In this document: positions 17,902 through 28,325 of the stretch, piece by piece | How the letters are laid out: every line of letters begins with the position of its first letter | Numbering within the stretch: position 1 is the first letter of the stretch | Assembly: GCF_900774055.1 (NCBI RefSeq) | Contig: NZ_CAAGSW010000002.1 | Location: 310,001-374,000, forward strand | Length of the DNA: 64,000 nucleotides | Direction: 5' to 3' | Source: Methanococcoides sp. AM1 | GTDB lineage: Archaea > Halobacteriota > Methanosarcinia > Methanosarcinales > Methanosarcinaceae | The notes under the pieces: generated by a model | What the model was told of the DNA's origin: nothing | The model's input: only the letters and a program-made list of their open reading frames with translations | The model's database searches: none | Translations under genes and position numbers: made by a program

Positions 17902-19251
17902 ATGGATGAGATGGATATAACTCCCGTAGTATTGACCATCGCCGGCTCAGATTCAGGCGGTGGGGCAGGTATCGAGGCTGACATCAAGACCTTTGGGTCA
18001 CTATATGTGCACGGGACATGTGCCATAACCTCAGTAACGTCACAGAACACCACAGGTGTGAAGGCTGCATACGATCTGCCACCTTCAGTTGTATCTGACC
18101 AGATCGAAGCTGTCTGTACTGATATGGACGTCAGGTGGGCAAAGTCGGGCATGCTTTCATCTGCTGATATTGTCAGGGCAGTGGCAAAAAGTGTGAAAGA
18201 ATATGGTCTTCATATCATCGTGGACCCTGTGATGGCCGCAGAGGCCGGCGGAGATCTTCTGAAGGAAGATGCCGTTTCCGTCCTGAAAGAAGAGCTACTG
18301 CCTCTTAGCTATGCCACAACCCCCAACATAGGTGAGGCACAGGTCCTTTCCGGCATCCCAATAAATTCGCGTGAGGATGCTAAGGAAGCCGCAAAGGCCA
18401 TTGCTGCACTTGGGGTAAAGAACGTAGTGATCACAGGAGGTCATTCTGATGCTGTGGACCTGGTCTATGAATCTGAAAGTGATCTCTTCGCAGAGGTGCC
18501 CGGAAGGTTCATTGAAGGTGGTACTCATGGCTCGGGTTGCACATACTCTTCTGCACTTACGTCCTACCTTGCAAGAGGATACCCCATTGTAGATGCTGCC
18601 GCAGCTGCAAAGGAATTCGTTGAATATGGCATCCTTCTGAGCAGAAATATTGGAAAGGGCGTATCTCCTGTGAACCAGATGGGCTATCTCCAGATGATGG
18701 CAACAAAGGATGAAGTGCTTGCTAACACTGAAAAGGCCGTTAAGATGCTTGAGGACAGCCCCAATTTCTCCAGGCTTGTCGCAGAGGTCGGCTGTAATAT
18801 AGCAATGGCCCTGCCGCACGCAAGGAAAGTATCTGATGTCGCTGCTGTCAATGGCAGGATCGTAAGGCTTCAGGGCAGGCCAAAGGTAGTAGGATGTGTC
18901 AGCTTTGGTGCAAGCAGCCACGTTGCAAGGATCGTTCTTGCGGCAATGGAGTTCGATCCGGAAATTCGTGCATCGGTCAACATAAGCTATTCAGGGAACG
19001 TGCTGGCTGTCTGTGAGGATATGGGACTTACAATGTCATCTTTTAGCCGTGCAGAAGAGCCGGAACACACCCACACTATGGACTGGGGTGTGACCTATGC
19101 AATTGATTCTTATGGCAGGGTTCCCGCCATTATCTCTGATGCCGGAGGCATGGGTAAGGAACCAATGGTCCGTGTTCTGGGAAGAGATGCAATAGAAGTT
19201 GCAAGTATCGCCCTGGAGGTCGCAGACCGTCTTGCAGTTCTGGAGGCTTAA
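17902..19251 (+). CDS. thiDN: Bifunctional HMP-P kinase / ThiN-type thiamine phosphate synthase
   Basis: A 449-residue fusion for thiamine synthesis. The ThiD half (about residues 6-260) has the ribokinase-fold opening [21 protein letters not shown] and the anion-hole [13 protein letters not shown]; it phosphorylates hydroxymethylpyrimidine phosphate. The ThiN half (about 275-449; [32 protein letters not shown]) joins pyrimidine and thiazole moieties, replacing ThiE in archaea. The ATG at 17902 is preceded by GAAGGCAGG; another in-frame ATG is at 17881. Downstream is a hairpin terminator. Confidence 0.93.
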   Translation: MDEMDITPVVLTIAGSDSGGGAGIEADIKTFGSLYVHGTCAITSVTSQNTTGVKAAYDLPPSVVSDQIEAVCTDMDVRWAKSGMLSSADIVRAVAKSVKEYGLHIIVDPVMAAEAGGDLLKEDAVSVLKEELLPLSYATTPNIGEAQVLSGIPINSREDAKEAAKAIAALGVKNVVITGGHSDAVDLVYESESDLFAEVPGRFIEGGTHGSGCTYSSALTSYLARGYPIVDAAAAAKEFVEYGILLSRNIGKGVSPVNQMGYLQMMATKDEVLANTEKAVKMLEDSPNFSRLVAEVGCNIAMALPHARKVSDVAAVNGRIVRLQGRPKVVGCVSFGASSHVARIVLAAMEFDPEIRASVNISYSGNVLAVCEDMGLTMSSFSRAEEPEHTHTMDWGVTYAIDSYGRVPAIISDAGGMGKEPMVRVLGRDAIEVASIALEVADRLAVLEA

Positions 19252-19329
19252 GGTCTCCTTCTTTTTTTTAATATTTTTGTTCTTAATTTCATCTTATATT
19301 AAGATCATTTTAAGATACTATTTATTTCC

Positions 19330-19346
19330 AAGATCATCTTGATCTT
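19330..19346 (+). terminator. Hairpin at the thiDN/uspA convergence
   Basis: AAGATCA-TCT-TGATCTT is a perfect 7-bp stem with a three-base loop, followed by TTTT and immediately adjoining the uspA stop codon at 19347. T-rich tracts just after thiDN (19259-19270) may also stop transcription. Confidence 0.5.
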
Positions 19347-19877
19347 TTACCTGACGACCAGAAGTTCTGTCGGTGAGTTCCTTATCACTTTTTCCGCAAC
19401 ACTGCCAAGCCTGAATCTGCCATCCGCGGTCTTTCCAAGTGTGCCGATTACCAGGAGGTCCACATTCTCTTTCTCTGCAATATCAAGAATAACGTTTGCA
19501 GGGTGACCTTCCTCTACACGTGTTTCGACCTCGGCACCAAGCTCTTTGCAAAGGTCTTCCACATAGGAAGTAACAGCATTACCTTTCTCTTCCAGATGCT
19601 TGTGTCTTTCAGTTTTCCACATCTCATCTGCTACCCGGGCAAATTCATGCCATTGTTCCTGGGTCATGTGTTCGGTGACCGCCATTTTCATTGATGCGAC
19701 GTAGTCCCTGTGGACGGCTTCAGGAGTAACACCTACGGTCTCCATCTCAACAACATAAAGTGCCAGTACTTTAGCACCGCTCAAAGCTGCTATCTTCACC
19801 CCTGACCTTGCAGCCTTTTCTGCATTCTCTGAACCGTCGGTAGCTACCAGTATCCTGTTGTACTCTTTATTAACCAT
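19347..19877 (-). CDS. Universal stress protein (UspA family)
   Basis: A 176-residue UspA-domain protein. The opening strand and ATDGS motif (residues 11-15) and the C-terminal ATP-binding pattern G-x2-G-x9-G-S (GTLGKTADGRFRLGS) are present, so it probably binds ATP. An insertion of about 40 residues in the middle (EAVHRDYVASMKMAV to HKHLEEKG) makes it longer than the typical 140-150 residues. Its ATG follows a perfect hairpin and T run by only a few bases, leaving no room for a ribosome site outside the hairpin. Confidence 0.92.
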   Translation of the reverse strand: MVNKEYNRILVATDGSENAEKAARSGVKIAALSGAKVLALYVVEMETVGVTPEAVHRDYVASMKMAVTEHMTQEQWHEFARVADEMWKTERHKHLEEKGNAVTSYVEDLCKELGAEVETRVEEGHPANVILDIAEKENVDLLVIGTLGKTADGRFRLGSVAEKVIRNSPTELLVVR

Positions 19878-19882
19878 AAAAA

Positions 19883-19919
19883 ACCCCCGCTTTTAGTTAT
19901 ATAAAACTAGAGCGGGGGT
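19883..19919 (-). terminator. GC-rich hairpin between valS and uspA
   Basis: ACCCCCGCT-TTTAGTT (from 19883) pairs with AACTAG-AGCGGGGGT (ending 19919) as a long stem with one bulge and a small loop. Read on the minus strand it ends GCGGGGG followed by TTTTTT and then the uspA ATG at 19877. It has the form of an intrinsic terminator for valS but sits directly against the next start codon. Confidence 0.7.
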
Positions 19920-19936
19920 AAAAATAACTGTTTTGG

Positions 19937-22534
19937 TCAGCGGACTATCACTACGACAGTACCATTGACATCAAGGACATCCACAGCCCTGCCGGCAGAG
20001 ATGACCTCTTTCTCAATGACAACACTTTCAGGCGCAAGCTCAATGTCCTCTCCATCAACTGTTATGTTGATGTTGCCCTTTGAAGCGATATTGGCAACTT
20101 CCACAGGGTCCATTGATGTAAGCGTCTTGATGATGGCACCTGCCTGCTTCCTGAACTTTGGACCAATGATGCCCATGTTCGGCTTGATGTTCACTGGAAC
20201 ATGCTCAAAGTCAGGCTCGCCTTCGATGATCTCTACGGTTGAGTTCGTCACACCGATAAGATCGGAAGCGTCTCCGAGTGTACCGTATACCTCAATTTTC
20301 TCAAGAGGGGCATTTAGTGCCATGCCTGACTCGGATTTGTATCTTCTGACATTGCTTGCAATTTCCTTGATGAGCTCTCCGTCCTTCTCTACGGATTCAC
20401 TTATTAGCGACTTGTCAGCTTCCGGCCACTCCTGCGCATGTACGCTGCCTTCTCCAATCCTTGAGTACATCTCTTCAGCAAAGAATGGTGCGAAAGGTGC
20501 AAGCATGCGTGAGAGTGCATCCATTGCCAGATAAAGCGTGTACTGAGCTGTCCTGCGGGCATCTTCGTCATCTCCGTATAGTCTGGATTTGACAAGCTCG
20601 ATATAGTTGTCTGCGAGGGTCTCCCATGCAAATCCCCTGATGGACTTGTATGCTTCATCGAACTGGTATGCATCAAGGCTTTCAGTTACTGACATAATGA
20701 GCCTGTTAAGATTGCTCAGCAACCATCTGTCAATGATCGCAAGCTCTTCTGGCTTGTTTTTCACAATGTCTGAAAGATCATCCTCAAGGTGTGACATGGA
20801 GAACCGGTAGATACTCCACATCTTTGTAAAGAATCGTGATGCTGATACGACGTCCTTCCATCTGAACATTACATCTGATCCGGTGGAGCCACCTACGGCA
20901 GCCCACTGCCTGAATGAATCAGCACTGTATTTTGCGATTACTTCTTCCGGTGAGATGATGTTTCCAAGTGACTTGCTCATCTTGTGGCCATCCTCTCCGA
21001 GCACCATTCCGTTAACGAGTATGGAATCCCATGGTCTCTTGCCGGTGAGTGCCTTTGAACGCAGTATGCTGTAGAATGCCCATGTGCGTATGATGTCGTG
21101 TCCCTGTGGACGCAGCTGTGTTGGGTTTCTCATCTCCTTATCGCTTAACCAACCGGCAACGTGCAGGGCTGTGAGGGAAGAGTCCATCCAGGTGTCAAGC
21201 ACATCTTCTTCTGCTTCGAAGTCAGTGGAACCACACTTGCATGCTACAGGTGGCTGTTCCTGTGTAGGGTCCATTGGTAGCCATTCTTCTTCTGCTACCA
21301 TTACCTCTCCACAGTTCTTACAGTACCAGACAGGTATTGGTGTTGCAAATATCCTCTGGCGTGAGATACACCAGTCCCATTCCATTGTTCCTGTCCAGTT
21401 CTGGAGCCTGACCTTCATGTACTCAGGCAGCCACTCGATCTCATCGGCAGTTTTGAGTATGTCCTCATTGTCGATCTTCACGAACCACTGGCGTTCAGAC
21501 AGGATCTCAATAGGGGTTTTGCACCTCCAGCACATGCCGACATTCTGGTCGAGCGTTTTCTGGTCATAGAGGTATCCTTCCTTTTTAAGATCCTCAATAA
21601 TGGCTGCCTTGCATTCAGGGATAGTCATGCCTGCATACTTGCCTGCGATCTCTGTGATGAGCCCGTTCTTGTCAATAGCTTTCCTTAGTGGCAGATCATG
21701 CTCTGCCCACCATCTTACATCCTGCTTGTCACCAAAGGTACAGATCATGACAACCCCCGTACCGAATGCCGGGTCCACATCCTTGTCCCCTATGACCTTT
21801 ACCTCGTGGCCGAACAATGGTACCTTGACGGTCTGTCCGATATTCTCATTATATCTTTCATCATCAGGATTGATGGCAACTGCCACACATGCTGCAAGCA
21901 GTTCAGGCCTTGTGGTTGCGATCTCCAGTTTGTCGAAGTGCAGGAAGTTCAGTTTTGTGTCCCTTGCATCGTATTCTACTTCAGCAAAAGCAATAGCTGT
22001 TTCACATCTTGGACACCAGTTCACAGGATGCTCTGACTGGTATAAGCGTCCCATTTCCTTCATCTTGACAAAGGATCTCTGGGTCTTGACATAGTAGTCA
22101 GGGTCCATTGTGATGAACTCATTACTCCAGTCCGTGGAGAACCCGAGACGGAGCATTGTGGCGCGCATCTTCTCAATGTTGCCGACGGTCATTTCCTCGC
22201 ACAGTTTTCTGAACTCAGTACGTGGTATCTGGTTCTTGGTAATGCCGTGGATCTCCTCTACCTTTACTTCGGTAGGAAGGCCGTGGCAGTCCCAACCCTG
22301 TGGGAACATTACATTGAATCCCTGCATTCTCTTATATCGTGCAACGAAATCGATGTAACACCAGTTGAGTGAATTCCCGATGTGGAAATTTCCTGTAGGA
22401 TATGGAGGTGGTGTATCGATTATGTACTGTGGACGGCTTTCATCCTTCCAGTCAAAATGATACATAGACATATCCCATGTGTCCTGCCATTTTACTTCTA
22501 TTTCATTAGAATCGTATTCTTTAGGAATCTCCAT
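19937..22534 (-). CDS. valS: Valyl-tRNA synthetase
   Basis: An 865-residue class Ia synthetase charging tRNA-Val. It has the HIGH-type motif [17 protein letters not shown] (about residues 42-58), the CP1 editing domain with [14 protein letters not shown], zinc-like Cys pairs (WCPRC, CWRCKTP, CKNCGEV) and KMSKS in [10 protein letters not shown]. The length fits archaeal ValRS and is well short of IleRS (about 1050), which is why I reject ileS. GGAGTG precedes the ATG. A strong hairpin follows the gene, then uspA. Confidence 0.95.
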   Translation of the reverse strand: MEIPKEYDSNEIEVKWQDTWDMSMYHFDWKDESRPQYIIDTPPPYPTGNFHIGNSLNWCYIDFVARYKRMQGFNVMFPQGWDCHGLPTEVKVEEIHGITKNQIPRTEFRKLCEEMTVGNIEKMRATMLRLGFSTDWSNEFITMDPDYYVKTQRSFVKMKEMGRLYQSEHPVNWCPRCETAIAFAEVEYDARDTKLNFLHFDKLEIATTRPELLAACVAVAINPDDERYNENIGQTVKVPLFGHEVKVIGDKDVDPAFGTGVVMICTFGDKQDVRWWAEHDLPLRKAIDKNGLITEIAGKYAGMTIPECKAAIIEDLKKEGYLYDQKTLDQNVGMCWRCKTPIEILSERQWFVKIDNEDILKTADEIEWLPEYMKVRLQNWTGTMEWDWCISRQRIFATPIPVWYCKNCGEVMVAEEEWLPMDPTQEQPPVACKCGSTDFEAEEDVLDTWMDSSLTALHVAGWLSDKEMRNPTQLRPQGHDIIRTWAFYSILRSKALTGKRPWDSILVNGMVLGEDGHKMSKSLGNIISPEEVIAKYSADSFRQWAAVGGSTGSDVMFRWKDVVSASRFFTKMWSIYRFSMSHLEDDLSDIVKNKPEELAIIDRWLLSNLNRLIMSVTESLDAYQFDEAYKSIRGFAWETLADNYIELVKSRLYGDDEDARRTAQYTLYLAMDALSRMLAPFAPFFAEEMYSRIGEGSVHAQEWPEADKSLISESVEKDGELIKEIASNVRRYKSESGMALNAPLEKIEVYGTLGDASDLIGVTNSTVEIIEGEPDFEHVPVNIKPNMGIIGPKFRKQAGAIIKTLTSMDPVEVANIASKGNINITVDGEDIELAPESVVIEKEVISAGRAVDVLDVNGTVVVIVR

Positions 22535-22673
22535 TAAAACACTCCGATGATAGTTAAACAGTTATAGTGTATTTTGTTAGATTGAGAGGTTTTAGATTAT
22601 TTAAAATATCTGGTTGGAACTATGTTATCGCTCTGTTTTTGAGTTAGTATAAAAAAGTTAAAAAAAGAGGTTT

Positions 22674-23744
22674 TTAATTGGAATCCGCTTCCTTGGGTTC
22701 CCATCCAAATCTTTTCATGACCATCTTGATACGGGCATTGATCTCCCTTTTATCAAATGGTTTTGAGATGTAATCATCGATTCCAAGCTGCATACCTTTG
22801 AGCTTGTCCTCGACCTCTGTCTTTGCAGAGACCATTATGACTGCAATATCCTGTGCATCGCTGTTCTGCTTGAGCTTCTCTACGACCTCATATCCATCCA
22901 TGTCCGGCATCATGATGTCCAGTAGTATCAGGTCGGGAACTTCTTCGATGGCTTTCTTTACAGCTTCTTCTCCGCTGTATGCTATCAGGAAATCGTAGGG
23001 TTCTGTGGCAAGTGAAAGTCTGATCAGTTCAGGAATGTCCGGTTCATCGTCCACGACCAGGATCTTCAGTCTTTCCTTTTGCATCTTTTTTTGACTGTAA
23101 GTCAGGTCTATCTTTCCATCAACGATGGTGTAGTGGGCATCAAGAATATTCATTCCGATGTCGGTATGTAACTTCCCCTGTTCCGTAATATCGATTATGA
23201 CCTCAAAGAACGAGCGCATCAGGCCTTCGGTCTCAGCCGGAAGGGCACCTTTGCCCAGCATGGAGATTATGCTTCCCTGATTTTCACGAACGTTTCTTTC
23301 AAGGAATTTAATAAAATTCTCTACTATCTGCAGGTTGTCTTTGGAAAGTACTGTAAGGTCATCAAGGACGAGGATCGATCCGGGGTTTTGGCCAAATAAT
23401 TTTGATGTATGTGAACCGATCTTAATGTAATCTGTTACAGAATTGCAATAAAGGGTATTAGGGTCGTTCTTGCCAGGTCCCTCTGTGTCAATGAACCATA
23501 TTCTTTCCATAAGATTTTCGACTTCAAGGCCGTATTCTTCAAATTTTTCAAGAACATGTTTCCTGGATGTCTTCAGGCAAAGCCATACAACGTTGCGGGA
23601 AGGATCACACTTCATTGCAGAATATGTATAATAATAGATCATCCTCTCACTGAACACATTGATCGGCGCTAACAATAATGCATTCTTTGTGGCTAGTTCC
23701 TTACAAAGCGTGCCCATGATCTCATCAGTTTCTTCTGCAGACAT
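22674..23744 (-). CDS. Response regulator with an N-terminal RecA/KaiC-like domain
   Basis: A 356-residue two-domain protein. Residues about 1-215 look like a RecA/KaiC-type alpha/beta fold: a Walker B-like strand SILVLDDL (123-130) is present but no GxxxxGK P-loop, so ATP binding is doubtful. Residues about 227-345 are a CheY-like receiver with the acidic pair VVDDEPD, the phospho-acceptor Asp276 in LILLDIMMPDMDGYE, and the conserved lysine in ISKPF. There is no DNA-binding output domain. No histidine kinase is adjacent; the nearest lies at 39275. GTGAGGG precedes the ATG. Confidence 0.88.
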   Translation of the reverse strand: MSAEETDEIMGTLCKELATKNALLLAPINVFSERMIYYYTYSAMKCDPSRNVVWLCLKTSRKHVLEKFEEYGLEVENLMERIWFIDTEGPGKNDPNTLYCNSVTDYIKIGSHTSKLFGQNPGSILVLDDLTVLSKDNLQIVENFIKFLERNVRENQGSIISMLGKGALPAETEGLMRSFFEVIIDITEQGKLHTDIGMNILDAHYTIVDGKIDLTYSQKKMQKERLKILVVDDEPDIPELIRLSLATEPYDFLIAYSGEEAVKKAIEEVPDLILLDIMMPDMDGYEVVEKLKQNSDAQDIAVIMVSAKTEVEDKLKGMQLGIDDYISKPFDKREINARIKMVMKRFGWEPKEADSN

Positions 23745-23944
23745 CTTACCCTCACAATTTCAGTACATTCTATTGTTTTTTTTCTAATATTAATCTTTTC
23801 AAATCAATTGGTATTTTTTGATGTGTTTATGCATGTATTTTCCGGTCACATGATATATTATCGAGTTGAAGGGCAACAAATACAATAAATATAGCAAAAA
23901 AGTAAAGAATAGTATGATGTCTGCTACAATAGCAATCTTCGATC

Positions 23945-23993
23945 AGCACCTGAACATTATTAAAAGGTGCTCCTTTTGGCAGTGCCGCAAAAG
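23945..23993. repeat. Two adjacent inverted repeats between alaS and the response regulator
   Basis: AGCACCT (23945-23951) pairs perfectly with AGGTGCT (23965-23971), and CTTTTG (23973-23978) with CAAAAG (23988-23993). They lie 28 bases past the alaS stop (minus strand) and 200 bases before the next start, so they may terminate alaS or form a leader element. The rest of the 276-base gap shows nothing recognisable. Confidence 0.45.
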
Positions 23994-24020
23994 AGCTCCT
24001 TGTTTAAGTTCAATTTCCGA

Positions 24021-26792
24021 TCATTCGAGTTGTTCTTTTAACAGCTCAATGCCGCGATCAAGTGCGCCGGTCATGTTTGATGGGTCAGTTCCTCCACCAC
24101 GTGCCATGTTAGGGCGTCCTCCGCCACCGCCGCCGACAATTGCGGACATCTCTTTGACTATTGAGCCCACGTTGACGCCGTTCTTAACAGCTTCATCTCC
24201 GGCAGCTGCTACGATCTTAACACCATCCAGCTCACTTATCAGTACAGCAACAACATCGCTCTCATGTGTCAGTTCACCGGCTGTTTTTGTGAGTTCATCA
24301 CTGTCTGCATGCGGAACCGCCTTTGCGATCACCCTGATGCCGTTGATGGTCTCAGCGTCTGTTATCAGCTGGCTTACCCTCACATGAGCAAGCTCGTCTT
24401 TGAGCTTTGTGTTCTCTTTCTTAAGGTCCTTCCATTCATCAAAGAACCTCTCGATAGTAGATGGCAACTGTTCTGCTGATACGCGCAGTGTTTCTGATGA
24501 ATCGCGCACAAGTGACTCAAGATCCTGCATTGCTTTGACAGCAGCTTCTCCGGCAGCATATTCCAGACGCTCAACACCATCCTGTATGCGTTCGGTCTTT
24601 AGTATCTTGATCGGACCCACAAGGCCTGTGTTCGTGCAGTGAGTGCCTGCACATGCCTCAATGTCATTACCCACCTGCATGACACGGATCATCTTTCCTG
24701 GAGGTACGCCACCCTGGTAAAGGCGGAACCCATATTTCTGTTCGGCCTCCGTCCTGTCCATCCAGTCACTCAGCACCCGCTTGTTCTCCATGACCGTACG
24801 GTTTGCGATCAGCTCTATCTGGTCAAGTTCTTCCTGTGTGATGCGCTTGTAGTGTGAAAGGTCAAGGCGCGCCCTGTCTCTGAACTTCTGGGCACCTGCC
24901 TGCCAGATATGGCTTCCAAGGACATCCCTTGCAGCATCATTGATGATGTGGGTTGCAGTGTGATGTCTTGCATGTGCCATACGGCGCTCTTCATCAACCC
25001 TGCCGACCACAAGGTCACCTTTTCTGATGTGCAGTTCGTCCTCGATATGATCAATTGTATGGACCACTACGCCGTTGTAGATCTGGGTGTCCACCACATT
25101 AAGTACAACATCCTCAACGGTCAATGTGCCGTGATCAGCTGGCTGTCCGCCGCCCTCGGGGTAAAGAAGCGTATTGTCAAGTACGATATGTTTTTCAAAT
25201 ATGTCAAGGACAACACCTTCGAATTCCATCCTGTTGGGCTCGTCATAGAACAGGCGCTTTGTCTTTGGCAACTTTGCGATCCTGTCTGCAAAAGGAATTA
25301 CCTTTTCTTCCTTCTCTTCGGACTTGCTGTGCTTATCGGCTACCAGTGAATAGAAATTGTCAGGAAGATCTACTTCCACGCCGACCTCTGATGCAACAGA
25401 CTTTGAGATCTCTGGTGGGATGCCCTGACTGTCATACATGTCTATGATGGTTTCAAGAGGGATCTTCTCTCCACTCTTCTTGTAGTGCTTGGCGGATTTC
25501 TCCATCATTCTCCTGCCGCGTTGAAGGGTGTCCGCAAACTTGCGTTCCTCATGGACAAGGATGTCCTCCATGACATCAAAGTTCTCCTGGAACTCAGGAT
25601 ACTCTGGCAGGTTTTCGATGTGCATCTGCACGATCTCAGATATGGGTGTCTTGATTCCAAGGTCTTTCATCATCCTGAGCGTCCTGCGTATAACAAGCCT
25701 TGCAAGGTATCCTGCCTTGACATTTGATGGTATGCCACCGTCACCGAGCATAAATGTCAGGCATCTTGTGTGATCTGTGATAGCATAGACGCTTTCCACA
25801 GGTTCCATTATCGAGCTGAGCTTTTCTACGGTAGTCCCAATGCTGGAAGCGACCTGCTTCCTCAATTCGAACAGGTTTGCTTTCTCGCTGACGTCCATAA
25901 GTCCTGCCAGGCGTGCATTCTGTGAAAGGATATTAGTATACTCCTCGTTCTCAAGTTCATGCTCTATACCTGCAAGTCCCATGAGTTCGTTCACAATGCT
26001 GGGGAAGACTGCATCATATATTGTAGGTGAACCCTTTGATGCCCACACGAACCTCTCAAGTCCGTATCCGGTATCCACGATGTAATTGTCCATCTTGGAA
26101 TACTGGTCTCCCTTGATGTTTATGTCTCCCTTCTTGTCCTGCTTCAGGTCCATGAACACAAGTGTTGCGACCTCAAGTCCACCGATAAGTGTTTCCACGC
26201 ATGGTCCGGCATTTCCTCCGCCTGCCCATGGCTCTTCCTTGTATGTAACAGCCATCGGGTCCGCACCAAGAGAGTTGAGAAGTCCGTCACACAGTTCAAG
26301 TGTGTGGTCCTTCCAGTAGATCTCCTTCTTCTGGTTGTTGAAGGCATGGTGTGCCATCATCTCAAAGGTTGTAAGGTGCCTGCCACTCCTTCCCACAGCA
26401 TCAAGATCAGAAAGTCTGATGCATGGCTGGGAAATGGTAAGTGGGTTTGCCGGTGGTGGTACCTGTCCGGATGTTACAAATGGCTGGAAATCAGCAATTG
26501 ATGCAATGGTCAGGTAAATGTCGTCTCTCCATCTGGCAATGACCGGGTATCTGTCGATGCGGGTATGGCCCTGTTCCTCGAAAAATTTAAGGTAGAATTC
26601 CCGCATGTCTGCAAGTTCCATTTTTTTCTTGAATACGGGATTGCCTATGAATGAATAGGGGTCGCATGGTGCATCTCCACATGTCGACCTATCCTGGTCT
26701 CGTGTCCAGAAGTATTTTCCACATTTAGGACACTGTTTTCTGATAAATCCGTTATCAGAGAAAAAATCGATTTGATATTCATCTTCAAGCAT
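24021..26792 (-). CDS. alaS: Alanyl-tRNA synthetase (archaeal type)
   Basis: A 923-residue class II synthetase charging tRNA-Ala. The archaeal N-terminal extension with Cys residues (CPKCGKYFW, CGDAPC) precedes the catalytic core (MMAHHAFN, GYGLERFVWASKG). The editing domain has the HxxxH motif in HTATHIIND and CAGTHC. The C-terminal Gly-rich end (GGGGGGRPNMARGGG) belongs to the C-Ala domain involved in tRNA binding and dimerisation. Full length and intact. A 297-base AT-rich gap with no gene separates it from the divergent 94-residue gene at 27090. Confidence 0.96.
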   Translation of the reverse strand: MLEDEYQIDFFSDNGFIRKQCPKCGKYFWTRDQDRSTCGDAPCDPYSFIGNPVFKKKMELADMREFYLKFFEEQGHTRIDRYPVIARWRDDIYLTIASIADFQPFVTSGQVPPPANPLTISQPCIRLSDLDAVGRSGRHLTTFEMMAHHAFNNQKKEIYWKDHTLELCDGLLNSLGADPMAVTYKEEPWAGGGNAGPCVETLIGGLEVATLVFMDLKQDKKGDINIKGDQYSKMDNYIVDTGYGLERFVWASKGSPTIYDAVFPSIVNELMGLAGIEHELENEEYTNILSQNARLAGLMDVSEKANLFELRKQVASSIGTTVEKLSSIMEPVESVYAITDHTRCLTFMLGDGGIPSNVKAGYLARLVIRRTLRMMKDLGIKTPISEIVQMHIENLPEYPEFQENFDVMEDILVHEERKFADTLQRGRRMMEKSAKHYKKSGEKIPLETIIDMYDSQGIPPEISKSVASEVGVEVDLPDNFYSLVADKHSKSEEKEEKVIPFADRIAKLPKTKRLFYDEPNRMEFEGVVLDIFEKHIVLDNTLLYPEGGGQPADHGTLTVEDVVLNVVDTQIYNGVVVHTIDHIEDELHIRKGDLVVGRVDEERRMAHARHHTATHIINDAARDVLGSHIWQAGAQKFRDRARLDLSHYKRITQEELDQIELIANRTVMENKRVLSDWMDRTEAEQKYGFRLYQGGVPPGKMIRVMQVGNDIEACAGTHCTNTGLVGPIKILKTERIQDGVERLEYAAGEAAVKAMQDLESLVRDSSETLRVSAEQLPSTIERFFDEWKDLKKENTKLKDELAHVRVSQLITDAETINGIRVIAKAVPHADSDELTKTAGELTHESDVVAVLISELDGVKIVAAAGDEAVKNGVNVGSIVKEMSAIVGGGGGGRPNMARGGGTDPSNMTGALDRGIELLKEQLE

Positions 26793-27089
26793 AATGATTC
26801 CAACTGTAAGTGTTATTTTGTAATCATGCTGTATGCAATGTATGTAGTACGTATAATGTGTTCTACCACGTATCGTTCAATAGTTTAAATAAATTTCTCA
26901 TTTTGAGTGCAAACATGTGTCACTTCCTGTTGCATAATGATTTATTGTGTCGATTGGTGCTGTTATTTGAAGTAAATGTTATTTCATCATTTTTTGGCAT
27001 GTCCACATATCCTTCATTTATGCAAAAATCATGAACACACTGGATATATGCATGTCCATAAAAACTATGTATTGTTACGTTAGGAAAAG

Positions 27090-27374
27090 ATGATTACAAT
27101 GCAGGCAGTCAAATATATGTCATTGGTCTTCAGGGGCGCAGTAGAAGAGTACAATAATACAGGTGTTCGACCATCTGTTTTTATGGATGGGTCAGGGGAT
27201 CTGCAGATATACCTTTGTGACCCGATACTTGATGATCCTGAGACGGTTGAACCCATCCCTGATATGGAACTTGAGGTCAATGGCGGACAGTTTGCAGGGT
27301 CCATTGGTAACGGCTTTAATGCTGCCTATAACAAGGTAAGGCCAGAAGTAGGGTCTGAACAGTTACCACTTTAA
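27090..27374 (+). CDS. Small conserved-looking hypothetical protein
   Basis: A 94-residue protein I do not recognise. It is mildly acidic, with alternating hydrophobic strands (VKYMSLVFRGAVEEY, LQIYLCDPIL, LEVNGGQFAGSIGNGF) suggesting a compact alpha/beta fold; there is no signal peptide or membrane segment. AGGAAAAG at 27080-27087 directly precedes the ATG at 27090; a second ATG at 27099 is possible. Codon use matches the neighbours. It stands alone between alaS and surE. Confidence 0.65.
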   Translation: MITMQAVKYMSLVFRGAVEEYNNTGVRPSVFMDGSGDLQIYLCDPILDDPETVEPIPDMELEVNGGQFAGSIGNGFNAAYNKVRPEVGSEQLPL

Positions 27375-27502
27375 TTCCTCTATTTGAATAAGACCTTTCT
27401 ATTGGCATTGGTCTAGATCTGTTTTTAATTTCACATTCCACAACTCCTTTTTCTCTTTTTGTCCCATTAACTATAATAGTACAGAGAGCAAAGAAAGCAC
27501 CA

Positions 27503-28288
27503 ATGTCAACACGAATACTGCTCACCAATGATGACGGTGTCTACGCTGCCGGCATCAGGGCGGCCTACAGGAGTGTATCCGATCTGGGTAATGTCACTGT
27601 TTCAGCACCTGCTATGCAGCAAAGTGGTGTGGGACGCTCTATATCCATATTTGAGCCATTGCGCATTAATCGTACAGTTATAGACGGCATAGAAGTAAAT
27701 GCAGTGGGTGGGACTCCTACTGATTCCGTAATACTTGGAATTTTTACTATCATGAAGGAATTGCCTGATCTTATCCTTTCAGGCTTCAATATCGGGGAGA
27801 ACATAAGTACTGATACTATCACAACATCCGGTACCATCGGTGCTGCACTCGAAGGTGCAAGTTATGGTGTTCCTGCTATTGCAGCTTCCATACAGGTAAA
27901 GGAAGAAGGTCTTAAGTTCGATGATCTCAGGGATTTCCAGCATGACTTTGATGTAGGTGTGAAGTTTGTGAATCGGGTGGCAAAAAAAGTGTTGAAGAAT
28001 GGTCTTCCTGAAAATGTGGACCTTTTGAACATTAACATCCCGCATTTTGCGGAAGAAAATTGTGAGGTGGAAATAACAAGCCTTGCACGCAAGTTCTTCA
28101 AGACTGATGTGGAAGAGCGTCATGATCCTCGGGGAACTTCATATTACTGGATCACAGGTGACCTTATCCATGAAGCAGAAGATGGTACGGATGTCAATGC
28201 CATTGAGAATGGTCATATATCTGTGACACCTATCTCGCTGGATGCGACATCTCCGATAAAGTTCTCAGATATAGAACATCTGGTCTGA
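27503..28288 (+). CDS. surE: 5'/3'-nucleotidase SurE
   Basis: A 261-residue metal-dependent nucleoside-monophosphate phosphatase. The signature ILLTNDDGVYAAGIRA (residues 5-20) supplies the Asp-Asp metal ligands, with PAMQQSGVGRSIS and GINxGxN-type SGFNIGENISTDTITTSGTIGAA (about 93-115) completing the active site. The family removes phosphate from nucleotides in stationary-phase or stress survival. It is transcribed alone and faces the moaA-coupled small gene. Confidence 0.94.
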   Translation: MSTRILLTNDDGVYAAGIRAAYRSVSDLGNVTVSAPAMQQSGVGRSISIFEPLRINRTVIDGIEVNAVGGTPTDSVILGIFTIMKELPDLILSGFNIGENISTDTITTSGTIGAALEGASYGVPAIAASIQVKEEGLKFDDLRDFQHDFDVGVKFVNRVAKKVLKNGLPENVDLLNINIPHFAEENCEVEITSLARKFFKTDVEERHDPRGTSYYWITGDLIHEAEDGTDVNAIENGHISVTPISLDATSPIKFSDIEHLV

Positions 28289-28325
28289 TTGTGTGATACC
28301 TCTGGCCGGATGATAATTACCAGAT

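Noticed and set aside
19937-22534. Isoleucyl-tRNA synthetase
   Set aside because: The length (865 residues) and the [14 protein letters not shown] editing motif fit ValRS; IleRS is about 1050 residues.
26810-27034. 74-residue gene between alaS and the 94-residue gene
   Set aside because: Cys/Phe-rich AT-driven translation in a promoter region; no coding character.
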